DNA of 64,000 nt from DASQEH01 sp963765725 (GTDB taxonomy: Bacteria; Actinomycetota; Actinomycetes; Propionibacteriales; Nocardioidaceae), in NCBI GenBank assembly GCA_963765725.1, contig CAVXXI010000003.1, positions 930,001 to 994,000 on the forward strand, read 5' to 3'. Each line of letters begins with the position of its first letter. The stretch's first letter is position 1. A model generated the notes under the pieces. It made no database searches, was not told where the DNA came from, and worked only from the letters and a program-made list of their open reading frames with translations. The translations under genes were made by a program, and so were the position numbers. Of this stretch, positions 18,324-26,483 are shown one piece after another.

Positions 18324-19393
18324 GACCTGGCCCTGCCTGCGAGGTGGGCTAGTCGGACAAGGGCCGGGCCGGGATCGGTGAGGCTCTCGAGACTGTGGGC
18401 GGTCCCTCGATGCGGCAACATCTCGCGGACCGCGGCGCCGAGGGGCATCTCCTTGTGGCGCACCGCTTGGACGATGCCTTTCGTGTCACCCTCGATCCAG
18501 CGGTACCGGACGCCGGGTCGGGTTCGCAGCAGGGGCCGCTCGATACCCTGGCCGGCGTCGCACGCGATCGCCGGCAGGTTCGCCCCGGCGGCGACGGACA
18601 ACGGCATGGACCCGAACACTCGTGGGTTGATGTCGAGCAGGTACCTCCCCAGGAACTGAGCCTGGAACACCCCGTCATGGTCCGCGAGCAGCCGGGCCAG
18701 GGGCCCCTCGAGCGTCTCGTCGGGCGCTACCGTGACCGCCGCGGACCCGACTCCGGCCTGCCGGGGCCACAACCGCACATAGCGTTGGTGCGACAGGGCG
18801 AGGAACCGGCCCTTCCAGACCACACCGCACACAGCACGCAGCTGGTCGGCGACGTGTGGCTGGACGTACAGGCTGCCGGGTGCGTCCAGCGCGCGTACAG
18901 CCTGCGCCGAGTCGAGACGCCGGGCCTGGAAGTCGCCTTGCCCGGATTTGAGAACTGCCTTCACCACGATCGGGTAAGCCAGCTGGTCGGCGGCGTCGCG
19001 GAGCTCGGAGACGGAAGCGAAGACCTGTCCCGGCAGCGTCGCGATGCCTGCCTCGGCAGCCCGGCGGCCCAGGATCGCCTTGTCGACGAGCTCGGCACCG
19101 GGGGCCCGCAGCGCCACCAGAGCGACGTCGCTGGCGGGCAGCACGCTCAAGTACCCGCCCGCGTCGACCTCGTGCTGCAGCGCCTCGGCATATGCCGGGG
19201 AGCTCGCCGGGGGGAGGGGGACGCGGCGCGCACAGTACCGCGAGGCGGCAGCCACCGACAGCCGGCCACAGGTGCTGACGGCCGGGCGGTATCCCCACTG
19301 CGCCAGGGCACGCACCGCGGAGACCGCCGACCGGTTCTGGCCGTTGACGTCGTCGGTCACCAACACCCATGGGGCGCTTCGATTCCCTGGCAT
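18320..19393 (-). CDS. ATP-grasp enzyme
   Basis: A 357-aa ATP-grasp ligase-like protein: an N-terminal Rossmann-like part (WVLVTDDVNGQNRSAV), a central ATP-binding part (YPIVVKAVLKSGQGDF) and the metal-binding segment LLDINPRVFGSMPLSVAAG typical of carbamoyl-phosphate synthase-like ATP-grasp enzymes. AGAGGA lies 7 bases before ATG 19393; a GTG at 19483 overlapping the previous stop (GTGA) is an alternative that adds 30 residues of low complexity. The family makes C-N or C-C bonds through acyl phosphates, so decoration of a sugar with an amino acid is possible (inference). It sits in a tight operon between HprK-like and TMK-like kinases. Confidence 0.75.
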   Translation of the reverse strand: MPGNRSAPWVLVTDDVNGQNRSAVSAVRALAQWGYRPAVSTCGRLSVAAASRYCARRVPLPPASSPAYAEALQHEVDAGGYLSVLPASDVALVALRAPGAELVDKAILGRRAAEAGIATLPGQVFASVSELRDAADQLAYPIVVKAVLKSGQGDFQARRLDSAQAVRALDAPGSLYVQPHVADQLRAVCGVVWKGRFLALSHQRYVRLWPRQAGVGSAAVTVAPDETLEGPLARLLADHDGVFQAQFLGRYLLDINPRVFGSMPLSVAAGANLPAIACDAGQGIERPLLRTRPGVRYRWIEGDTKGIVQAVRHKEMPLGAAVREMLPHRGTAHSLESLTDPGPALVRLAHLAGRARS

Positions 19394-19479
19394 CCGTGCG
19401 TCCTCTGTTGGCTGGCCGGCGCTGGTTAGGGCGACAGCGCGGTCAGACTCCGGCCCGGCCCTGAGGCGGGCAATTGCGC

Positions 19480-20649
19480 TCACGACTCAGTATGACGGGT
19501 CATGCACGTCCGTACTGCCTGCATGACGGCATTGCCGAGCTCGGTGATGTCGCACGGGTAGGGATGCAGGACCTTAGCGGCGGGACGGCCCTCGAGGACC
19601 TGCCGGAGCAGCGCGGTCTCGGTCTCGTGTGCCCGCTCGACCACATCGCTGACCCGGTCGGGGAAGGCGTAGAGGAACTGGTCGTAGTGCTCCATGAACT
19701 GCGCGCGCTCGGTGGCCAGGGAGGCGGCCATCCGCCCGGCGATCTCTGCCGGGCTCACGGGCTGCGAGACGATCTCCGGCGAGTCGTGGTTCAATACGAG
19801 CACCACGACGTCGAGAGGACCCTTCAGCTGCATCGCGTCGGCCCCGAAGAGCTCCTCCGGAGGCACCTGCAGGTACGCCTGCCGGGTGATGACCGGGGCC
19901 CCCTTGCGCAGCACCCCGGCACCGGGGAACATTCGCGAGAGTCGACCCGCCGACAGCGCGGCCCGGTTCCATACCGACAGGCGCACCCGGTCGCGTCGAC
20001 GACGAGCGTGAAGTATCTCGGGGAACTGGTCGAGGTGCCACGCCCAGAGCCGGATCGGCTCCGGCAGGCCGAGCATCGACCCGTCCGGTGTCAGGTACAC
20101 CCATTCGTCGCCGATATATCGTGCGCCCTGGTTCATGCAGCCGAGCAGCGTCTCCGTCTTGCCCGCCTTCGCCCATCCGGTGATGAGCACTCCCGTGCCC
20201 TCGACGGAGAAGGCGGAGGCGTGCAGCGGCAGTACGCCTTTCGTCAGCGCGATGAGGTTGATGATCGCGAGGAGGTCGGGCACCATCGGCATGGCCCGCT
20301 CGCAGCTGATGTGCAGATCGTGACCGATCTGCTCGAACGGGAGCAGCACCTTTGCGACGACGCCGTCGCGGCCCTGCAGCACGAAGAACCCGTCCTCGTT
20401 GAACCCGCCCTCGTTGAGCCCGGCGTACGTCACGGTCTTCGTCGTGGCCCGGTCGACGAAGCGGATGGTGATGTCGGGGTCGCGGTCCAGCGTCGCCTGC
20501 AGCGGGCCGAGCTGCCGTTGCACCTTCGCGATGTCGCCGACGGTCGCGTCGAGGACGCGGATCCCGACGATCCCGTGCAGATCGAAGTCCTGGACGGTGC
20601 CGTCGCCGGTGTCGCTGTCGGAGGCGTCGAGTGAGGCGATGGCCATCAT
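19480..20649 (-). CDS. HprK-like serine kinase
   Basis: A 389-aa protein whose central part resembles the C-terminal domain of HPr kinase/phosphorylase: LPLHASAFSVEGTGVLITG leads into Walker A GWAKAGKTE (158-166), followed by YIGDEWVYLTPDG. The ATG overlaps the stop of the sugar transferase (ATGATG, 4-bp overlap). No HPr/PTS protein is nearby. Because the Wzz-like protein of the same operon has lost its kinase P-loop, this enzyme could supply the regulatory phosphorylation of the export machinery, or could act on a small molecule; both are inference. Relatives are also used in lasso-peptide tailoring, but no precursor or cyclase is present here. Confidence 0.7.
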   Translation of the reverse strand: MMAIASLDASDSDTGDGTVQDFDLHGIVGIRVLDATVGDIAKVQRQLGPLQATLDRDPDITIRFVDRATTKTVTYAGLNEGGFNEDGFFVLQGRDGVVAKVLLPFEQIGHDLHISCERAMPMVPDLLAIINLIALTKGVLPLHASAFSVEGTGVLITGWAKAGKTETLLGCMNQGARYIGDEWVYLTPDGSMLGLPEPIRLWAWHLDQFPEILHARRRRDRVRLSVWNRAALSAGRLSRMFPGAGVLRKGAPVITRQAYLQVPPEELFGADAMQLKGPLDVVVLVLNHDSPEIVSQPVSPAEIAGRMAASLATERAQFMEHYDQFLYAFPDRVSDVVERAHETETALLRQVLEGRPAAKVLHPYPCDITELGNAVMQAVRTCMTRHTES

Positions 20650-22100
20650 CGGCCTTTGCGGGCGATGACTTGGGTCATGGTGCGGAGGATGATCTTGACG
20701 TCGGTCCACATGGACCAGTTCTCGATGTAGTAGTTGTCGAAGCTGGCGCGGTCGGCGATGTCGGTGTCGCCGCGTAGGCCGTTGACTTGGGCCCAGCCGG
20801 TGAGGCCGGCGGGGACGCGGTGGCGGGCCATGTAGCGGGGGAAGCGTTTGGTGAACTCGTCGACGAAGACGGGGCGTTCGGGGCGGGGGCCGACGAGGCT
20901 CATGTCGCCGCGGACGACGTTCCACAGTTGGGGGAGTTCGTCGAGGGACAGGGCGCGCAAGGTGCGTCCGACGGGGCCGAGGCGGGAGTCCGTGGCGATG
21001 GTCCAGCGGGAGGCGGACTCGGTGTCGTCGGTGGGTTTGTAGGAGCGGAACTTCAAGATCTCGAAGCGTCGTCCGTCGAGGCCGACGCGTTCTTGGCGGA
21101 AGATGACTCCGGGGCCGCCTTCGAGGCGGACGGCGAGGGCGCACGCGGCGAGCATGGGGCTCAGCACGATGAGGCCGATGCTGGCGAGGATGAAGTCGAA
21201 GACGCGTTTGGTTTTCCAGGTCAGTGACCGGTAGGAAGCGCGGCTGAGGCGGGTCAGGGGCAGGCCCCAGATGACCTCCGTCTCGGGGCCCTGGCCGTGC
21301 AGCTCGTACAGGCGGGGGACGAAGAAGATCTCGCACTTGAGCCGGTCACAGGTGCGCAGCATGTCGACCATGACCGACTCACGGCTGGACATGAACGCGA
21401 CGATGACGTTGCGGATGCGGTGCTCGAGCAGCAGGTCGGTCAATGACTCGGTGCCGCCCAGCAGCGGGATGTGGCGTTCGGCGGCGGGGACAAGCGGTTC
21501 GTCGTCGACGTACCCGACCGGGCTCAGTCCGTACTCGGGATGGTTCAGCAGCGTCTCCGCGAGCTGGTTCCCGACCCGACCGCAGCCCACGATGATGGTC
21601 GCCCGGCCCTGCTCGGCGACGGTGCGGTAGTGCCGGACGTACTGGTAGCCGACCGCGCGGCCGACCGCGGCCAACGCCACGAAAACCAACGCGGCGTCGA
21701 TCGGGCCGTTCCCGACCGGGATCCCCACCTGCAGCTTCACCGCACTGGTCAACGCGCCGGCCACCAACGCCCGCGCGGCCAGACCCGGCAGCTCGTCCAA
21801 CAGCGACGGCGCCACCCGCGCCCGGTAATGCCCCCCGGTGGCGTTCAGCACCACCGTCAACACCGTCAACAACACCGACGCGCGCGCACTCAACGCCGTG
21901 ACGTAGTGAGCCCCCACCAACGCCACCAGATCGACAACCACCGCCATCGGGACGACATCGACACCCAACGGACCAAAACCCCGACGGAACTTCGTCGAGG
22001 GCGACGCGGGCCGACGGTAGCGGGACCGCACGCGGTCACGAAACGCAAGACCGCGGTCCGCTCTGGGCGGGGCGTCTCCCGACGCAACATCAGCTGACAC
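20646..22100 (-). CDS. Polyprenyl-phosphate sugar phosphotransferase (initiating transferase)
   Basis: A 484-aa membrane enzyme of the WbaP/exopolysaccharide polyprenyl glycosylphosphotransferase type: four N-terminal helices, a CoA-binding-like Rossmann domain (IIVGCGRVGNQLAETLL), a further helix (FDFILASIGLIVLSPMLAAC) and the catalytic bacterial sugar transferase domain with FRQERVGLDGRRFEILKFRS, LSLDELPQLWNV and GDMSLVGPRPE. It transfers hexose-1-P to undecaprenyl phosphate, starting the repeat unit. GGAGGA immediately precedes the chosen GTG at 22100. It heads the operon sugar transferase - HprK-like - ATP-grasp - TMK-like - lipoprotein - Wzz-like, joined by 4-bp overlaps at the first junctions. 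Confidence 0.9.
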   Translation of the reverse strand: MSADVASGDAPPRADRGLAFRDRVRSRYRRPASPSTKFRRGFGPLGVDVVPMAVVVDLVALVGAHYVTALSARASVLLTVLTVVLNATGGHYRARVAPSLLDELPGLAARALVAGALTSAVKLQVGIPVGNGPIDAALVFVALAAVGRAVGYQYVRHYRTVAEQGRATIIVGCGRVGNQLAETLLNHPEYGLSPVGYVDDEPLVPAAERHIPLLGGTESLTDLLLEHRIRNVIVAFMSSRESVMVDMLRTCDRLKCEIFFVPRLYELHGQGPETEVIWGLPLTRLSRASYRSLTWKTKRVFDFILASIGLIVLSPMLAACALAVRLEGGPGVIFRQERVGLDGRRFEILKFRSYKPTDDTESASRWTIATDSRLGPVGRTLRALSLDELPQLWNVVRGDMSLVGPRPERPVFVDEFTKRFPRYMARHRVPAGLTGWAQVNGLRGDTDIADRASFDNYYIENWSMWTDVKIILRTMTQVIARKGR

Positions 22101-22442
22101 GAATCCTCCAAAGACGCCAACCCCTGGTGGATGCGACCAGCTGAGCCAAAGCGTTAACCGACTGTGAATACGGGACAAACAGTGCCTTATCCAAACACAG
22201 GACAGGGGACCCGACAAGGCGAATGATCATTGTGACAACTAGTGATTGCCCATTTACATTGTGATGGCAATTGTCAATGGAGTGGGTAGTCTTTAAATGT
22301 TTCACCATGATCAAGCACTAACGACGCAGAGCAGAATCCGCTATTGTCTGGCGCCAAATTCACGGTTAGTGGTGAGTTGCCTACTCCTCGCAATCATGTG
22401 GGTACCCGGGTTGGCGCTGTGCGCCGGGGTCGGGCGGGGAGG
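22101..22442. promoter_or_regulatory. AT-rich promoter region of the sugar-transferase operon
   Basis: About 340 bp with no credible gene and clearly lower G+C than its surroundings. It holds two copies of CATTGTGA (22228-22235 and 22257-22264, 29 bp apart), a CAATTG, and GTTAACC (22153-22159). The operon reading left must be transcribed from here. The right end is just beyond the 3' end of the sulfotransferase gene (22443). The repeats are candidate regulator sites. Confidence 0.5.
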
Positions 22443-23519
22443 TCAGCGCGGCGATGAGCGCAGCAGGGTCCACGCCGCACGCACGGCGGCCGGGGACCGC
22501 CCGCGTTGCACGGTGCGAACGGCTTCGCCGATCCGTACCGATCTGCGGGTCCGCGTCCGGGCGAGCGCCTGCTCGACACGCGCCAGTCGTGCCGCCAGCT
22601 CTTCGGGACTGGCATCGACGAGCGCAGGCGGTGGGCGGTGTTCGAAGTCGACGCGGTCGGCCCACTCGTCGCGGCGCTGCAGCAGGTCGTCGCCCGTCGC
22701 AAGCCACGTCCGCGAGCCTCCAGAGGCCAGCATCGGCTGCGAGCTCGCCGGCTCCGTCGGGTTGTAGCCGAAGAATCCCGCGAGATCGGCGATGGACCGC
22801 AGCGCATCGTAGTCCTGCGCTGTCGCTTGGGCCGCCCAGTGCGTCGCCCGGCTGGCGTCGATGGGGTCACTCGTGATCGTGCTCCCGTCGGCAACCCGCG
22901 GTGCGCCCTTGCTTCGCTGCACCCGGTGATGTTCCAGCAGCGCCGGTGTCCACGGCTCGTCGAGGAAGTCCATCAGTTCGCGCAGCACCGGCTCGCCGTA
23001 GGTGACGAGCTCCTCGTACCGCACGGCGGCGAACCTGGTGCTCAACGTGGTCGCGGCGCGGATCATGTCCAGGTTCGTGGCGCACCAGTACGACAGCGCC
23101 TCCGCGAACGTGTAGTGGAAGTTCTTGCGAAGGGAGGCGGCGACGGCACCGGGATGCCTCACGATCCCCACGAAGACGGAGTCTGGGAACAGCCGGGCCA
23201 TGACCGCAATGTGCTCGGTGTGGAAGGGCGTCTTCTCGCCCCATCGGCGCTTGCCCTGGGCGCTGGCGTAACGCTCGAACATGCCGCCGTAGAACGCGCG
23301 CAACCGCTCGTCGAACTCGTCCTCGGTCCAGTCGATCCGTTGGTACCAGTCGGTACCGTGCTTCCAGCTGGGAATGGCCTTCGCGCCCATCACGGCACCC
23401 ATGAACCCCGTCTCCGCGCCGACGGCGATGTTCGGATGGCTGTCGAGGATCAGCCTGAGCATCGTCGATCCCGAGCGCATGGAGCCGACGACGAAGATCG
23501 GTCCCTGTGATGCGGTCAC
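22443..23519 (-). CDS. Sulfotransferase family protein 3
   Basis: A 358-aa sulfotransferase: PAPS loop VGSMRSGSTMLRLIL at about residues 11-25, the conserved WGEKTPFH segment, and the 3'-phosphate motif GIVRHPGAVAASLRKNF. The C-terminal 100 residues are a less conserved Arg/Ala-rich extension with helical heptads (ELAARLARVEQALART). The GTG start overlaps the stop of the next upstream sulfotransferase gene by 4 bp (GTGA), so the two are co-translated. The acceptor is probably a sugar hydroxyl or a lipid-linked glycan (inference). Confidence 0.85.
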   Translation of the reverse strand: MTASQGPIFVVGSMRSGSTMLRLILDSHPNIAVGAETGFMGAVMGAKAIPSWKHGTDWYQRIDWTEDEFDERLRAFYGGMFERYASAQGKRRWGEKTPFHTEHIAVMARLFPDSVFVGIVRHPGAVAASLRKNFHYTFAEALSYWCATNLDMIRAATTLSTRFAAVRYEELVTYGEPVLRELMDFLDEPWTPALLEHHRVQRSKGAPRVADGSTITSDPIDASRATHWAAQATAQDYDALRSIADLAGFFGYNPTEPASSQPMLASGGSRTWLATGDDLLQRRDEWADRVDFEHRPPPALVDASPEELAARLARVEQALARTRTRRSVRIGEAVRTVQRGRSPAAVRAAWTLLRSSPR

Positions 23520-24472
23520 GTGCGGTGGGCCCCTTCCCGGGCGGAGTGAGGTGGCGCGGGCTGCGTCCAGGCCGGCGGCAGGGCGAGACCGAGACCGTTC
23601 AGCTGCTCGGCCAGCCGTGCGGTGTGAGGCCGGTAGAACGCGGTCAGCCGGTCGCGCTCACGCCGGGACATCGTGGGGTGGTGCGGCGCCTTGTTGGCCG
23701 AGTAGTAGGCGCGGCGCAGCAGTCGCTTCGCTGTCGGGTGTCGGTGGAAGAACCGCTCACCGCTACGGTTGACCACGACGGCACCCTTCTGAATCGAGCG
23801 GTTGCGGTACTGCTCTGTCTTGTTGGTCACCGAGAACGCGAAGTCGGCGACAACGGCCGTGTCGATCCCCAGCCAGTCGCAGATGCCCGTCACCGAGCTC
23901 CGAGGGTCGGCTGCGACGTCGTCGAAGAAGACCACGCGCAGCCGCTCGCCCATCTCGTCCACCCACGCGTCGAGCCAGTTCGCGTAGCAGCCACCGCCCA
24001 GGCCCCAGAACGGCTGGTTGTCCACGTCGCCGTCGGTGCCCTGCTCGTGCAGCTCCTCACACCGGTCCAGGTAGTCGCTGAAGCTCATGTCCTTCGGGAT
24101 GCGGGTTCGGCTCTTGACGAACTGGAACCACGACCAGCAGCGGTCGGCCGGCTGGCGCAGGCTCAACAGCGCGTGCGCCTGGGGGCTGATCCGGCGCAGG
24201 CCGTGCGCCAACGCGGCCCCACCGTAAAAATACCCGGGAGTCGCCTCCATGGCGTACTTCTGGTCACCACAGGCAGCGAAGTGGCTCGCGTAGTCAGCCA
24301 GCGGCGCGAGCGGCTCTCCACGCCGCAGCGGGTTGAGGAAGCGCAGCTCCTTGATGTCGGACCCGCAGATGTCCGGATGCTGTCGCAGGTAGTGGAACAG
24401 CGACGTGGTGCCGGCTTTGCCCACCCCGACGATGACCAGGTTGGGCAGCCGGAGGGCGGCGGGGTCGCTCAT
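23516..24472 (-). CDS. Sulfotransferase family protein 4
   Basis: A 318-aa NDST/heparan-type sulfotransferase domain: VIVGVGKAGTTSLFHYLRQH (PAPS loop), KELRFLN, MEATPGYFYGG and LLSLRQPADRCWSWFQFVKS (3'-phosphate loop). The ATG at 24472 overlaps the stop of the deacetylase gene (ATGA). Pairing a polysaccharide deacetylase with this type recalls N-deacetylation followed by N-sulfation of amino sugars, though nothing in the sequence proves the substrate. The open frame upstream of this ATG is only the antisense of the neighbouring gene. Confidence 0.85.
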   Translation of the reverse strand: MSDPAALRLPNLVIVGVGKAGTTSLFHYLRQHPDICGSDIKELRFLNPLRRGEPLAPLADYASHFAACGDQKYAMEATPGYFYGGAALAHGLRRISPQAHALLSLRQPADRCWSWFQFVKSRTRIPKDMSFSDYLDRCEELHEQGTDGDVDNQPFWGLGGGCYANWLDAWVDEMGERLRVVFFDDVAADPRSSVTGICDWLGIDTAVVADFAFSVTNKTEQYRNRSIQKGAVVVNRSGERFFHRHPTAKRLLRRAYYSANKAPHHPTMSRRERDRLTAFYRPHTARLAEQLNGLGLALPPAWTQPAPPHSAREGAHRT

Positions 24473-25233
24473 CGACTCGTCAGTCCGGACACTGCCCGGC
24501 GGGCCTTCCTGGCGATGCCGTAGACGGGGCCTGTCCGCACCTTCAGGTACGAGCGGGCAGCCTTCACCTGGACGTTGCGCATGCCGTTGCCGCGATAGAT
24601 CCCGACCCGGGGCACCGAGTACGGCCCGGCGACCTCTCGGGTCTCGGGCAGGGTGAACGCGTGGGTGTACCCGGCACGGACCGCCGCGGCGCGTACACCG
24701 TCGTCGTGGCGCCCGCGTGGGTAGGCGAGCAGCGGTACACGACGGCCGAGGAGCGTCTCGAGCAGGTCCTTGCTGTCGCGCAGGTCCCGCACGCAGTCGT
24801 CGAAGCTCAGCGAGGTGAGGTCGAGGTGGGCATAGCTGTGTGACTGGAAGTCGACGCCGTCGCTCTGCATCTGGAGGACCTGGTCGCGGCTCAGGGTGGT
24901 GAGCGGGTGGTCCGGGGGGGTGTCGACCCAGTCCACCTGCTGACCGGCGGGCGTGAGGGTCTGCGCCACCAGGAAGACGGTGCTGGGGAGCCGGTGGCGC
25001 AGCAGTACCGGCAGGGCGTGCTCGTACAGTGCCTCGAAGCCGTCGTCGAAGGTGAGCGTGACCTGCCCTCGAGGCAGTCGTCCGGAGCCGTCGAGGCGGC
25101 CGACGGCATCCAGGAGCGGGACCACCTGCCGGCTGCCGGCCAGCCACGCGCACTGACGCTCGAACGACTCAGGGTCCACCGCGAGCGGTGAGCCCCAGTC
25201 CGACTGCACCGAGTGGTAGCACAGGATCGTCAT
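24469..25233 (-). CDS. Polysaccharide deacetylase (NodB/CE4)
   Basis: A 254-aa CE4 deacetylase: TFDDGFEALYEHALPVLL with catalytic/metal Asp pair D63-D64, the metal His motif SHSYAHLDL, and the later PRGRHDDGVRAA. No signal peptide is visible, so it may act in the cytoplasm on lipid-linked or nucleotide sugars, or be exported by a route not evident here. The ATG overlaps the stop of the glycosyltransferase gene, and its own stop overlaps the next ATG: a tightly coupled GT - deacetylase - sulfotransferase - sulfotransferase operon. The proposed step is removing acetyl from an N-acetylated sugar. Confidence 0.85.
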   Translation of the reverse strand: MTILCYHSVQSDWGSPLAVDPESFERQCAWLAGSRQVVPLLDAVGRLDGSGRLPRGQVTLTFDDGFEALYEHALPVLLRHRLPSTVFLVAQTLTPAGQQVDWVDTPPDHPLTTLSRDQVLQMQSDGVDFQSHSYAHLDLTSLSFDDCVRDLRDSKDLLETLLGRRVPLLAYPRGRHDDGVRAAAVRAGYTHAFTLPETREVAGPYSVPRVGIYRGNGMRNVQVKAARSYLKVRTGPVYGIARKARRAVSGLTSR

Positions 25234-26309
25234 CGTCTGCTCTCCACCTCGGCGTACAGCGTGGACACCGCCCGGGCGGTCACGGCGCTGGAGAAGTGCT
25301 CCTCCACCCGGGACCGGGCCGCGGCACCCATCCGCCGTCGGAGATCGGGATCGACCAGCAGCGGCCGCAACTTGGCGGCCAGCTCGTGGGGAGCCTTCAT
25401 CGGTACGACGTACCCCGTCCGGCCGTCGTCGACGGCCCGCCTGACGTCGCCGACATCCGTCGCCACCACGGGAAGCCCGCCCGCCATCGCCTCGAGGATG
25501 GACAACGGCATGGCCTCCCACCACGAGGGCAGGCAGAACACGTCGGCGGTGGCGTACGCCGCCGGCATCTCCTCCGGCGGGCGGGTACCCAGCAGGGTCG
25601 CGTTCCCCACCGCAGCGTCGTGGACGGGCACCGCTGCCGCCGGGCCCTCGTCGGGCGTGCCGCCGAGCAGCTGGAGCTCGTGCGCCACCCCGTCGGCACG
25701 CAGCAGCCTCGACGCCTCGAGCAGGTCGAGGACGCCCTTGCGCGGCGTCAGCAGGCCGACGTACAGCACCCGCGGCGGGTCGTGCGACGGTTCCGGGGCG
25801 GGAAAGCGAGCGATGTCGACCCCGTTGTCGACCAGGCTCACCCGCTCGTCGCCGAGCACGCAGGCCAACGCACGCCGGCCCGCCGACCAGACCGCGACGA
25901 CCCGGTGCGCAGGCAGCATGGCCAGACGCATGACCACTCGGGCGCGGCCGCTGGTGAGCCAGGTTTCGATGTTCCCGCCGTGTGCGTGCACGATGACCCC
26001 GGCTCCCCGCAGGCGGGCCGCAAGCGCCAGCAAGCCGGCGCGGACCACCGTGACGGCCGGTGCGAGGGCGGAGTGGATGTGCACGACGTCGGCGTCGCCG
26101 GCGGCACGCCACACGGCATACGCGTCGCGGAGCGTCCGCACGACGTTGCCGACCGACGCCTCCCCACCTTCCGGCGTGCCGCTGTGCGCGACGTTCAAGA
26201 ACGTGACGTCATGGTCTCGGGACAGGTCCCCGAACCGCAAGGTGTCCAGGAACGTCGGTATCCCACCCCGGTCCGGTGCGCCCTTCCCGACCAGCAGTAT
26301 CCGGCTCAT
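25230..26309 (-). CDS. GT4-family glycosyltransferase
   Basis: A 359-aa GT-B glycosyltransferase. The N-terminal domain opens MSRILLVGKGAPDRGGIPTF; the C-terminal domain has VLYVGLLTPRKGVLDLLEA and the donor-binding PSWWEAMPLSILEAMAGGLP motif with conserved Glu residues. It retains a nucleotide-sugar donor from the substrate pool and adds a sugar to a growing lipid-linked chain. There is no strong RBS at ATG 26309; the frame continues upstream but without family resemblance. It is first in the GT - deacetylase - sulfotransferase operon. Confidence 0.88.
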   Translation of the reverse strand: MSRILLVGKGAPDRGGIPTFLDTLRFGDLSRDHDVTFLNVAHSGTPEGGEASVGNVVRTLRDAYAVWRAAGDADVVHIHSALAPAVTVVRAGLLALAARLRGAGVIVHAHGGNIETWLTSGRARVVMRLAMLPAHRVVAVWSAGRRALACVLGDERVSLVDNGVDIARFPAPEPSHDPPRVLYVGLLTPRKGVLDLLEASRLLRADGVAHELQLLGGTPDEGPAAAVPVHDAAVGNATLLGTRPPEEMPAAYATADVFCLPSWWEAMPLSILEAMAGGLPVVATDVGDVRRAVDDGRTGYVVPMKAPHELAAKLRPLLVDPDLRRRMGAAARSRVEEHFSSAVTARAVSTLYAEVESRR

Positions 26310-26483
26310 GAGGCGAGCGCGCTTCCGGTGGCGACGATGAGTTGGTGGCAGCTTGGGCCGGTGGCGGGCAGCACGACGATCCGATCTAGCCTGCGGTAAG
26401 CGCCCGCTCGGGCACCTCTGACGTCCCACAGGGTAGCCGTGACCGCTCGCCCCCGCGCACGGACAGAGAAGATGCGGTCCAGA

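Noticed and set aside
19480..20649. Lasso-peptide tailoring kinase
   Set aside because: HprK-like kinases occur there, but no precursor peptide, B protein or cyclase gene is nearby.
20650..21336. Upstream extension of the HprK-like frame
   Set aside because: It overlaps the catalytic part of the sugar transferase; the ATG at 20649 with 4-bp overlap is the natural start.
25234..26112. Upstream extension of the deacetylase frame
   Set aside because: The sequence is antisense-like Arg/Gly-rich filler within the glycosyltransferase gene; the ATG at 25233 gives the normal NodB N terminus.
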